Of a stretch of DNA of 64,000 nucleotides, positions 51,786 through 60,627 are shown piece by piece. The stretch lies in the NCBI RefSeq assembly GCF_001690185.1, contig NZ_LZGN01000037.1, positions 298,641 through 362,640 on the forward strand, written 5' to 3'. The notes under the pieces are model-generated. The model had not been told where the DNA came from. It saw only the letters and a program-made list of their open reading frames with translations, and did no database searches. The position numbers and the translations under genes are program-made. Each line of letters opens with the position of its first letter. The stretch's first letter is position 1. The stretch comes from Gilliamella sp. wkB308 (GTDB lineage Bacteria; Pseudomonadota; Gammaproteobacteria; Enterobacterales; Orbaceae).

Positions 51786-52624
51786 AATGCGGCTACCTTG
51801 GCTGCAGTGTTAGCTGTGTTAACAACTCCATTCCATGCATTCAGAATTGAACCGCATGTAAACCCAGTTAATGCTTGAGCTAACTTTTTTACTTCTGACA
51901 TAACATAATAAAAGAAAATGGCAAAGAATAAACATGCAGCACACATTACTCTGTATGATAGGGGAAACCTACCTATGGCATCACAAAGTGTTTTTAAAAA
52001 TCCTGACATTAATGACATCATCAATCCAGATAATACCATTGTAATTATAGCCCCGACTACTGCAGTCAGCCATCCTTCAAACACTTTTTTGGTATTTTCA
52101 AATGATAACGACAAAATTGCCAGTGGAGTAAAGAGCAAAGCAAACGCCAAAATAATTTCAGATGTTAATAATGCAAAAAGACAACTTCCAGACATAATAA
52201 AGAAACATGCCCATAAAGATAATGCAACAAAGGGACGATCAAATATAAATGCTTTTTTAATGATCGGTTCAATAGTTCTGTTAAACTTATCTGTTTGACT
52301 ATCTAGTTGTGCTATTGCTCCTCCCTTTTCAACTAATGCACCTTTAACTTCTTTTACTATATCTATAACTGTTTTTATCCACCCATCAGCATCAAAAGCA
52401 ATACTCGTTACAATAGAGATTATTAATATTTTATGAATGTGTTCTCCAAGCCTGAAAGGCCTACTCCCCAGCGCAATTTCAATACTTTTATAGGTTACCC
52501 ATAACAACATGATACTTCCGAATATTTCACTGATTGCACTCACAAAATCCGTAATTTTGGGGGCGGTAACTGCTGCGAGCGACTTATCAACAAACTTCTG
52601 AAGTGTAGTAAATACTCCTGCCAT
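51782..52624 (-). CDS. virB6: Type IV secretion polytopic protein VirB6
   Basis: Inner-membrane channel component. The 280-aa product has about six membrane segments, including FVALSLWACFFIMSGSCLF and IILAFALLFTPLAILSLSF, the latter with the conserved LFTP core of VirB6. Separated from virB5 by 156 bp with no feature seen. Confidence 0.9.
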   Translation of the reverse strand: MAGVFTTLQKFVDKSLAAVTAPKITDFVSAISEIFGSIMLLWVTYKSIEIALGSRPFRLGEHIHKILIISIVTSIAFDADGWIKTVIDIVKEVKGALVEKGGAIAQLDSQTDKFNRTIEPIIKKAFIFDRPFVALSLWACFFIMSGSCLFALLTSEIILAFALLFTPLAILSLSFENTKKVFEGWLTAVVGAIITMVLSGLMMSLMSGFLKTLCDAIGRFPLSYRVMCAACLFFAIFFYYVMSEVKKLAQALTGFTCGSILNAWNGVVNTANTAAKVAAL

Positions 52625-52780
52625 TTTAAATTTTCTCCAACCCTATAAGACTATTTTATAATGTAATATTAGCCTATTAGGCATTCCCCAAAAATCTTAA
52701 AATATTATCAATATATGTATTGTTAACAATGCAAATAAGCTAAATAATTGAAGAAGACCTAATTATTTTTTTAAACCTTT

Positions 52781-53533
52781 TTAAAAACCATCAAAACTAA
52801 CAGTATTACGATTGTTTCTATCTAACTCATCCTGAAAGAACTGAAATGTTGGTGTTGTCGGTCGTAATTCTATTTCATCGATAATTTGCTCTCTTTGCTT
52901 ATTTATCAATTCTTGATTAGATTCATATTGTTTTTGTGTAAGTGATAGTTTTCGTTCCAATAATGCTAATTGATTGTTAAATACTGTGATTTCATTATTG
53001 ATATCTGTACTGTTTTTAATATCATCAGATTTTGCGACTTCATCGGCTAGTTTTCCTATTTTTTCTGAAATGACATTTATTTGTTCATTGACTTTTTCCA
53101 TTGCAATATAGTTAGCCGCTAAGTTCAAATTTTCCGATTTACAAAGATTAATCAGCTCTTTAATATTATTTACACATCGACCATTAATATCTAATTTTGC
53201 TGCTAATGCATTAGATTCTTGTGAAAAGTTTCCGCTAATTATTGCATTATAGTCAGGCATAATTTTATCAATGGCATTAATATCCTTAAGTAAGCTTTTA
53301 ACATTAAAATTTCGAACTTGATCTTTAATACCTCTTAAAGTACCCAGTTGTTCCTGACCTAAAGTAAGATTACTATTATGAAAGCTGTTTGTTGATTGCC
53401 ATTGTTGTAGTTTTTCTTGCCACTCATTGAGTGCTCTTATACTGGCTGCGCCATCAAATACAGGAACACCTGCAGATAATGCGTTATAAGATATAAAGCA
53501 TAAACTTAACATTAATAATTTTGTTTTTTTCAT
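52781..53533 (-). CDS. virB5: Type IV secretion minor pilin VirB5
   Basis: 250-aa exported helical protein: signal peptide (cleavage after ALSAG), then GVPVFDGAASIRALNEWQE, the usual start of mature VirB5, and long coiled-coil-prone helices. Expected at the pilus tip. Confidence 0.85.
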   Translation of the reverse strand: MKKTKLLMLSLCFISYNALSAGVPVFDGAASIRALNEWQEKLQQWQSTNSFHNSNLTLGQEQLGTLRGIKDQVRNFNVKSLLKDINAIDKIMPDYNAIISGNFSQESNALAAKLDINGRCVNNIKELINLCKSENLNLAANYIAMEKVNEQINVISEKIGKLADEVAKSDDIKNSTDINNEITVFNNQLALLERKLSLTQKQYESNQELINKQREQIIDEIELRPTTPTFQFFQDELDRNNRNTVSFDGF

Positions 53534-53547
53534 TGTTTTCTCTCCCT

Positions 53548-56364
53548 TTATTGATTTATATTTTCAGCTTGTAATAAATGACCTAATTTTTTAATCCAAA
53601 TTTGAGGGTCATCTGTTTCTGCTATTAGTTTATCGGCGACTGCTCGTTCTGATGAACCAATGCTCAATATACGTAAATTCTCACCTAGACAACCTAAATT
53701 TAATCGACAAACGATACTTTCAGGTTTTCCGGTATCGACACTGGTTTTTTTCACTAAAAATTCTCTATCTGCTTTTTTCAAAGTCTTTAGCAATTGAAAC
53801 TCTTTTTCAGTAAATTTTAGACGTTCAATAAAATAATCTTCCCGATATACTTTTTCTGGCATAACTATTTTAGTTTCTGTCTGTGTTAGTAGTACCTTGT
53901 ATGTTTTGGTATGTTCGATCGAAGTCAGATCTTGCGTTGCACCGCCAATAAATCCTTGTAGTTTACGGATAACCCTAAACAGATCGTCGATCATGTTGTC
54001 AACCGTAGGACATTCTGCATATTTTTGTATTTCGTCGATAAAAACACCAATCCGTTGACCATTCAATAACAATTTTATTTTGTGGAGAATGTAAAACATT
54101 AACGGATCTAAAATTTCCTTATCATCTAAAAACTCTGTGCCATCAATGCCAAAAGTATTGTATTTTTCGATATCAAGATCATCTATTTCATTATCAAATA
54201 CCCAACCTAAAAAACCATTTCGGCTCCATTTTTGCAGTCTTTCATGAATTGATTTTTCTCGTTTATCCTCTGCCTGTTCTATGTCCAATGTTTGAAGTAA
54301 TAATGAAATACCAAAACTTCTTTTGCTTCTTTCTCGAGACATGACTTGATTAACGGCTCTATATATCTCTTTATCTTGTAATACAGATACAGGACCACCG
54401 TCTAATGAGCAAAGTAGTTTAATAAATGAAACTAAAAAATTAATGTTTTCTTGCGTACTTTCAAGCGCAAAAGGATTTAAATTGGTATTGAAACCTTTTC
54501 TGAGACTAATGTATTTTCCGCCTAAGGCTAATATATGCATCTGAACAGCCCTATCTTTATCAAAATAGATAAATCTAAATTTTTTGGTTTGTTCTAATAC
54601 ATTGGTTTTAAACGATGTTGGACTATTAAATTTTAAACTTTGTTCCAATATCCAGGATGCAAGAACCGTTTTACCGGCGCCTGTTCCACCAATGATCATG
54701 AAATTTCCGACTAGATCTTTACCTAAATCATTAGTAAATGCGTTTTCTTCATGAATATTGAAATAATAGGGTTGCCCGCCTCTAGTTTGTAATACCGTTA
54801 ACGCATCTCCCCAACAATTGCCGATTCGTTTGCCAGCTAAAAAATTGTGTAATCCTGTTGTTCCTGCAAAATTTTTACTGGTGATTTCAACGACGCGTGT
54901 TCGATATTTAAAATTTGAAGGCAACTGCGCAAAGAAATTAGGTTTTAATGATATTGTGCTATCTTGTGCAATAAACCCTTTATTATTTAGCGATTGTATA
55001 ATTTCTTTTGATTGGTTTTGGACTTGCTCAAACGTATCGGCACGAATAAATACGTTAAAATGGTATTCTCCAATTGAAATATTGCCACTTGCTAAATCAT
55101 CAATAAATAAATTAAGAGTCATAACTTGAGACACACCATCATCGTTTGATGATTCAAATTGATTTTTCTTCCTTTTTATTAAATCCACTCCTTTTTTGGC
55201 TGATAAAATAGAAAAGGATTGCGTTATACAAATATCTATCGGTAAAGCGAGAAGAAAATCAAAGATACCTTGATTGGTTTCGTTGGAATAAGTTTTTATT
55301 TCAACACATTTTATGTATTTAGTTTGATTATTTGACTTTGCGATAACTGTCTGTTCACCAAAATAATAATCAGACGAGGCTAATAGGTTGGATAACCTTG
55401 TCGGTTCGATTATTATCGGTCGATCAATACCGCTTAATATTAAGTTATATAATTCAATCAACTCTGAATAAACATAGTCATTTTTGCTATATAACCCTAA
55501 TCGCCTTGAGCCAAATTCAGATAATCCTTTATCAAATCTGAAGCAAAGATCTTTCATTTGCAATAAGTTATTATCAATGAAATCTTGTTTTTCTTTGACA
55601 TTAATCGATTTTTTCCCTATCAATTTTGTAATTATACTGGTAATGAAGCTATCTGCTTTATCTTGTAAATCCGCGCCTTTCATCACCAAAGAAACATAAA
55701 TAAAAGTCTCTTTATTTTGCTGACTTTTTAGGTAATCGAGATATCGATTATTATTTTCTTCAGCAAACCAAAACCCTGTAAAATCACCGCCTATTTTGAT
55801 ATCTGTATTTTTTTTGATGACATTTACATATATTGCTATATTTTCATTTGAAAATGAGCGAATAAAATTATCAAGTTCATTTTTTCTGATATCAAGTTCA
55901 TCATCGCCTTTTGTTTCAAAGGAAATACCTTTTACTTCCCATGTCGCCACTAAATCACCATTTTTGTTAATAATAATGTGATTATCGATATGACTTGAGT
56001 AAGGTATGTTTTTTTCGATAGTTGAAAAATGTTTTAAATTAATATTATTATCCACTTTTATTGCCCGATAAGACGATGATGTTACATAATCTATATTATT
56101 GCCATATAGCTTTTTACTTTGTGACAAACTGGTCGTTCCGCTTGAAACCAATAATTTCTTTCCCAATATAGAAAAAAACATTTCATCCTTTTTATTTAAA
56201 GCAACACAGGTAATAAAAAGGAAAATACCTAAACCGACAAAAAAGTATGAAATAAACATACATAGCATTACAGTTATCCAAGCGATAAATATGATTAACT
56301 GTAACGGTAATCCCAACACTAGTGCGGGTCTGGTTAATGCCTTGTATAAAATATCTTTTTCCAT
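53548..56364 (-). CDS. virB4: Fused VirB3-VirB4 type IV secretion ATPase
   Basis: The 938-aa product begins with a VirB3-like segment (YKALTRPALVLGLPLQLI, two membrane helices in the first 60 residues) and continues into VirB4: Walker A IGGTGAGKTVLA near residue 561 and Walker B IGVFIDEIQKY near 778. VirB3-VirB4 fusions are known in several systems. No separate virB3 is present, so the fusion accounts for it. Confidence 0.93.
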   Translation of the reverse strand: MEKDILYKALTRPALVLGLPLQLIIFIAWITVMLCMFISYFFVGLGIFLFITCVALNKKDEMFFSILGKKLLVSSGTTSLSQSKKLYGNNIDYVTSSSYRAIKVDNNINLKHFSTIEKNIPYSSHIDNHIIINKNGDLVATWEVKGISFETKGDDELDIRKNELDNFIRSFSNENIAIYVNVIKKNTDIKIGGDFTGFWFAEENNNRYLDYLKSQQNKETFIYVSLVMKGADLQDKADSFITSIITKLIGKKSINVKEKQDFIDNNLLQMKDLCFRFDKGLSEFGSRRLGLYSKNDYVYSELIELYNLILSGIDRPIIIEPTRLSNLLASSDYYFGEQTVIAKSNNQTKYIKCVEIKTYSNETNQGIFDFLLALPIDICITQSFSILSAKKGVDLIKRKKNQFESSNDDGVSQVMTLNLFIDDLASGNISIGEYHFNVFIRADTFEQVQNQSKEIIQSLNNKGFIAQDSTISLKPNFFAQLPSNFKYRTRVVEITSKNFAGTTGLHNFLAGKRIGNCWGDALTVLQTRGGQPYYFNIHEENAFTNDLGKDLVGNFMIIGGTGAGKTVLASWILEQSLKFNSPTSFKTNVLEQTKKFRFIYFDKDRAVQMHILALGGKYISLRKGFNTNLNPFALESTQENINFLVSFIKLLCSLDGGPVSVLQDKEIYRAVNQVMSRERSKRSFGISLLLQTLDIEQAEDKREKSIHERLQKWSRNGFLGWVFDNEIDDLDIEKYNTFGIDGTEFLDDKEILDPLMFYILHKIKLLLNGQRIGVFIDEIQKYAECPTVDNMIDDLFRVIRKLQGFIGGATQDLTSIEHTKTYKVLLTQTETKIVMPEKVYREDYFIERLKFTEKEFQLLKTLKKADREFLVKKTSVDTGKPESIVCRLNLGCLGENLRILSIGSSERAVADKLIAETDDPQIWIKKLGHLLQAENINQ

Positions 56365-56383
56365 TTATATGACACTTTTATTT

Positions 56384-56653
56384 TTAAAAGAAAATACCAA
56401 TTAATTCTGCCGCTCCTCCTGCAAATGCAACCCCAATAACCCATTTAGAGCACTCTTCCCATGTTTTTGTGCCCCGCCAAACTATAACACCAACAAGTAG
56501 ACCAGTTATAAGAAATACAACCCCAACAATGGCATGTATCGAAGTTTGCAAATCTTTCATACCACCGGTGGTTTTGGATAGTCCTGCTGCAAAACTTGGG
56601 TTAGTAATCAAAATCCCGATTGACAACCAAAATAACTTTTTAATTAATTTCAT
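56384..56653 (-). CDS. virB2: Type IV secretion major pilin VirB2
   Basis: 89-aa prepilin with signal peptide (cleavage after NPSFA) and two membrane helices (IVGVVFLITGLLVGVIV; VIGVAFAGGAAELIGIFF). I choose the ATG at 56653 because GGAG lies six bases upstream; the longer frame from 56665 would start in the virB1 stop region. Confidence 0.9.
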   Translation of the reverse strand: MKLIKKLFWLSIGILITNPSFAAGLSKTTGGMKDLQTSIHAIVGVVFLITGLLVGVIVWRGTKTWEECSKWVIGVAFAGGAAELIGIFF

Positions 56654-56664
56654 TTTTATCTCCA

Positions 56665-57294
56665 TTAGTTCATATTTATCGTTTTTTTCAAAAACGATTC
56701 TTTTTTCTTGTGATTAGAAAAATTTTTTACTTGATTAGTATTTTTAACATTTGATGATCTGGCAATTTGTGTTGATGGTTGATTGTGATGATAATTTTCA
56801 ACTTGATTTTTGAGTTGATAAAATTGGTCATAATCAAAATTGATGACAACATTTTCTTGCTTATTAGCGTAAGATGTTAAAAATCGTTCAACATAACTAT
56901 TATTAAAATCACGTTTAAAACCAGTTTTATCATTGCCACTGTAATAACAGCTCAATGCTTTCCCTATATCTTGATAATTTGAGTAACAATCTTTCAATAT
57001 GACACTTGATAATTTGATGTTGTTACAAGGCTCTACCGCGTCAAGAACAGGAATATTAAATCGATGAAGATTTTTGATGTTGATTTGAGCAAGACCTACC
57101 GAATAATTTTTGTTTCTTTTTTCTAAATCATTAATAGTGTGCCAAAAATCATTTAAAGAAGTAGGTTGAGGAACAGAAGCGCCCACAACACCTATAGCAT
57201 AAGGGTTATAACCGCTTTCTAATTGAATTAATGGTTCTAATAAATCAGAACTTACATTTAAAGCACAAGCTGTTAAAAGCGTAACTAACTCCAC
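56665..57294 (-). CDS. virB1: VirB1 lytic transglycosylase
   Basis: 209-aa SLT-family enzyme that opens peptidoglycan for the secretion channel. Catalytic Glu in LIQLESGYNPYAIGVVG, then SVGLAQINIKNLHRFNIP and CYYSG. It starts with GTG at 57294 and lacks an obvious signal peptide, as is common in conjugative VirB1 proteins (MELVTLLTACALNVSSD). First gene of the virB run. Confidence 0.9.
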   Translation of the reverse strand: MELVTLLTACALNVSSDLLEPLIQLESGYNPYAIGVVGASVPQPTSLNDFWHTINDLEKRNKNYSVGLAQINIKNLHRFNIPVLDAVEPCNNIKLSSVILKDCYSNYQDIGKALSCYYSGNDKTGFKRDFNNSYVERFLTSYANKQENVVINFDYDQFYQLKNQVENYHHNQPSTQIARSSNVKNTNQVKNFSNHKKKESFLKKTINMN

Positions 57295-57332
57295 TTCCTC
57301 ATTTCCTTCTATTCCTAATATAATGATATACG

Positions 57333-57350
57333 ATTACAAATTATTGTAAT
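57333..57350. promoter_or_regulatory. Palindromic site upstream of virB1
   Basis: Perfect inverted repeat ATTACAA-atta-TTGTAAT, 39 bp upstream of the virB1 start, where an operator controlling the virB operon would be expected. No regulator gene is adjacent in the window. Confidence 0.35.
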
Positions 57351-57676
57351 TTTTTTATTATTTTATTTTTTGTTTATAGTTATATGATTTTTATTAATTT
57401 ATTTTTAAAATCGCACAAATCGCTAATTGAAACGAATTTGTAAAGATGGGTCGTACTATAATAGCTATTTTCAATATTTTCAGTTCTAATTTAGTAAATT
57501 TTGTAATTATAATTGTTGTTTGTTAATTATTATCTTTACGAAATATAACGATTTTTTTTTGAAAAAGATAACCAAAAACGAGGCAGAATAAGCTTTTCTC
57601 TATAGTTATTAAAACGTAAAAATTTTTTAGTACGTACGTTACCCTTATGTTTTTTTGAAATCGTTATCATAAATTG
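57351..57676. other. Intergenic region virD4-virB1
   Basis: 326 bp of AT-rich DNA between two minus-strand genes. It probably contains a second promoter for virB1-virB11. A TACGTACGT palindrome at about 57630 is the only notable base pattern; no gene is seen. Confidence 0.4.
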
Positions 57677-59803
57677 TTAATCTTTAATCACTTCATGATT
57701 TATAATCGTTGGTTGAGCGGTAGGATTACTTTCGATGTCAATCATTATTTCATCAGATAGGTTTTTATCTTTTTTAAGTTTGGATGCTAAAAAATCTTCT
57801 AATCCTGTAGTTTGATTAAGTAATTCTTTATCGACAGTGGTCTCATTTTTTTTCTGTTTTTTGACTGGTTGTTTTTCAACCTTATTTTTTGGTGTTGTTT
57901 GTTTGTAGGTAAGTTCCAATCTAGGTGCTATCTGTAATACTTTATCTAATTTAGATACGATTATTGGGCTACTGTAAGCTAACTTAGGCAAGCCTTCTAA
58001 TCCGATAATCAAGCCACAGCGTTTTGGTAAATTCTGTATAACACTCGTTTCAATATAATTGGCTTTTTGTTTAAAGATGGTTGTTTCTTTGCTTGCCATT
58101 TCTACGTTTGCATCATTTAAGCTTAAAGTTCTTCTTTCTACATCTTTTAGCGTTTCTGAAGTTAAATTACTTGCCCATTCCGCACTATCTTTTATATCAA
58201 GTTTATATATCCATCTTAGTCCAACATTGTCGAGCATGATATTTTTGGTCGATGCAGGATCAAGATCTTGGCTTGCCCCAACTAAATCACCTAACGATTG
58301 GTGAGTATAGATAATATTTGCTTTTTTATCTCGTATTGTTCCCATCATTTCTAACGTGTTTTTAGATAAAATATATCGAACTTCATCAAGCATAATATTA
58401 ATGTGTGTTAAATCTTGTTTTCTGTCCCTTTTTTCGATGATCTGCGTTATTCTCAATAGCAACATTTTTTGTAACATAACAACATTTTCATCTCTTAACG
58501 ATCCTGTTATATATAACATGCCGGGTTTATTGCCAGATATAATGTCTTTTAAGTTAATTCCTTTATCAGTTTGAATACACTTTAATTCAGATAATTCTTC
58601 AAGCTGACCGAAAAAACTTGAACCTTGCTGTTTTAGTTCATTAGGTAGTTTATTCCATTTTTCCATAATCGTGTTGATGTTGATATTATCTGGTTCATCC
58701 TCAAACTGATTAGCCAATTCACGACATACTTTTCTATCACCAATTTTATAAAAGTCAGCATTTGTTCCTGTTCTGCCAAGTCCGAAACCGGCTACAAATA
58801 ATTCATTAAGTTCTGTAACAGTAATATCTTGGAATATATTAAATTGAGGCTCTGCATCTCGATTAAGATCTATATAAAAGAACTGATCTTTCTTTGATTT
58901 ATTTTTGAAAACACTATAAGCCCATTCGTCGTTTTTAGGATCGAACCATACGTTGAAATCATTATAGTTTTCATAACATTGGATAAATACAGATGTTGCT
59001 AATACACCTTTACCACTTCCCATTTTTCCGATTATTTGTACGTTAGTTTCATTCCATACACTTTTTTTATAAAATATGGGAGTCGATTCATCATCAATAC
59101 CAAGAAATAACGAATCTTTTTGTTTCGCTTCTTGATAATAATCTGATGGATCGTAAATATCGACTTCATTAAATTTTAAATCTTTAACATCTAATAAACT
59201 ACCGCTTCTTAAATCAGATTTTTTAATATTTGAAATCATTGATTCATTAACTTTCTTATCTAATTCTGAAAAAAACTGTTTTGTATATTTATGATAGATA
59301 ATCAGATAACAAGTTACCGCTACGACAAATGCAACAAATATCCATGCAATGCCATAAATATTATATTCACTAAAAAGATAGTATTTATAGTACTTTAAAT
59401 TAATCATTTTACCTAAACCCAAAAAATAAAAAACAATATTTATTAATAAGTTAGATAGAATGATAAAACAAAAAATAATTGATATATAGTTTAAAACAAC
59501 GCCAAATAGCCTGATGAAAAAGATATTGCTGACAGGGTTATCATAATTGATATATTTGAACGCAAACTTTTTTCTTTTTTTTCCATCGACTGAAAGTTCA
59601 AACCTCCCTTCATCTCTTGTCGTTGAAATCATGCCTAATTGATATATATTTTGTGTGATTTTTAATGAAAAAAATATGAATGAAAATAGAAAGAACCAGA
59701 TTAAAAATAGCATTTCTGCACTATGATAAAAGAAATTCGTTGAAAAAAAGTTCAGAAAATTGGCTAGTTTTATACTGTAAAAAGATTTCATACTTTTACC
59801 CAT
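57677..59803 (-). CDS. virD4: Type IV coupling protein VirD4
   Basis: Inner-membrane ATPase delivering substrates to the channel. The 708-aa product has N-terminal membrane helices (within residues 25-175), Walker A IGKMGSGKGVLA near residue 256, FNVWFDPKNDEW, Walker B INIMLDEVRYIL, and the TraG/TraD-type region YTHQSLGDL. The C-terminus is Lys/Gln-rich and probably flexible. In a conjugative element a relaxase is expected nearby but none is seen. Confidence 0.93.
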   Translation of the reverse strand: MGKSMKSFYSIKLANFLNFFSTNFFYHSAEMLFLIWFFLFSFIFFSLKITQNIYQLGMISTTRDEGRFELSVDGKKRKKFAFKYINYDNPVSNIFFIRLFGVVLNYISIIFCFIILSNLLINIVFYFLGLGKMINLKYYKYYLFSEYNIYGIAWIFVAFVVAVTCYLIIYHKYTKQFFSELDKKVNESMISNIKKSDLRSGSLLDVKDLKFNEVDIYDPSDYYQEAKQKDSLFLGIDDESTPIFYKKSVWNETNVQIIGKMGSGKGVLATSVFIQCYENYNDFNVWFDPKNDEWAYSVFKNKSKKDQFFYIDLNRDAEPQFNIFQDITVTELNELFVAGFGLGRTGTNADFYKIGDRKVCRELANQFEDEPDNININTIMEKWNKLPNELKQQGSSFFGQLEELSELKCIQTDKGINLKDIISGNKPGMLYITGSLRDENVVMLQKMLLLRITQIIEKRDRKQDLTHINIMLDEVRYILSKNTLEMMGTIRDKKANIIYTHQSLGDLVGASQDLDPASTKNIMLDNVGLRWIYKLDIKDSAEWASNLTSETLKDVERRTLSLNDANVEMASKETTIFKQKANYIETSVIQNLPKRCGLIIGLEGLPKLAYSSPIIVSKLDKVLQIAPRLELTYKQTTPKNKVEKQPVKKQKKNETTVDKELLNQTTGLEDFLASKLKKDKNLSDEIMIDIESNPTAQPTIINHEVIKD

Positions 59804-60111
59804 TAAAGATTTAAAACAACTTCAATACTGCTGTTTAGCGATTTTGTTAGAACGGTTATAAACAATTATTCATTTCACTTTCAATTTGTTATTTCTTTGA
59901 TAATTATTACCAAATTGGTTAGCTCATCTATTAAGCTAAGCAGGTTATTTTTTCGAAAAATAGGATAGGCATCAAGCTGTTTTTAGATAAGATTTGTGAT
60001 GAAGTGAGTGATAAAGTAAATTTTAACGCATTGAAATTTACTTATATTAACTATTTGTTTTTCATACAATAGAGTTAATTTCCTATTGCCATTGATAAAA
60101 TTACGATATGA
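59804..60111. other. Intergenic region upstream of virD4
   Basis: 308 bp. Holds a 10-bp inverted repeat (AAGTAAATTT / AAATTTACTT at 60014-60023 and 60034-60043). No gene, relaxase remnant or clear oriT is recognised. Confidence 0.4.
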
Positions 60112-60431
60112 TTATTTTGCTAGATTATTAACGTTTTTCAATGCTTCCTCAATAAAATGTTGTGCAAGATTAGCGTATTAATGTTTGATGATTTCATCAT
60201 TTAATCATAATTCATTAGCTTGTTGTTCTCGTTTTTCAAGCATACACTCAAAACGTCCACTTGCGTAAATATCAGATGTCTTCTTTTTAAATTACTGGCT
60301 TGTTTGACCTATTTAAATCGATATGCCAAGAGTTTAATGATAGTGTTATCAATATTATTGATTTCGTTTCGAACATCAAGAATTTCTTTATAATTATTGG
60401 ATTGGTGATAAAGGCGACATTCAATTGTCAT
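60112..60431 (-). pseudogene. Chorismate mutase-like (AroQ/PchB type) pseudogene
   Basis: Reading from an ATG at 60431 gives MTIECRLYHQ and then DVRNEINNIDNTIIKLLAYR, the first helix of AroQ-fold chorismate mutases. An in-frame TAG follows RFK, then VKQASN continues. A frameshift moves to KTSDIYASGRFECMLEKREQ, a TGA interrupts before LNDEIIKH, and a TAA precedes YANLAQHFIEEALKNVNNLA and the final stop. Three stops and one frameshift in about 107 codons show it is dead, yet family residues remain readable. Confidence 0.75.
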
Positions 60432-60571
60432 GAATAAGATCCTAAGGTTAATATTACTTTCACTGCACAAAAAACAATAACTTTGCAGTTGTAATTAAAA
60501 AAATGATTTGTTCAACTGATTGATCGTTAAATTTCAATTAGGGGGTATTTAGTTACAGTATATATAAAAAA

Positions 60572-60596
60572 AAGCTTATCCAATAAGAATAAGCTT
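60572..60596 (-). terminator. Terminator of the autotransporter gene
   Basis: AAGCTTAT / ATAAGCTT stem of 8 bp, followed on the minus strand by eight T residues: a standard intrinsic terminator about 30 bp after the stop. Confidence 0.85.
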
Positions 60597-60627
60597 ATAA
60601 AGTTAGTTTGTTAGGATTTAATTGTTA

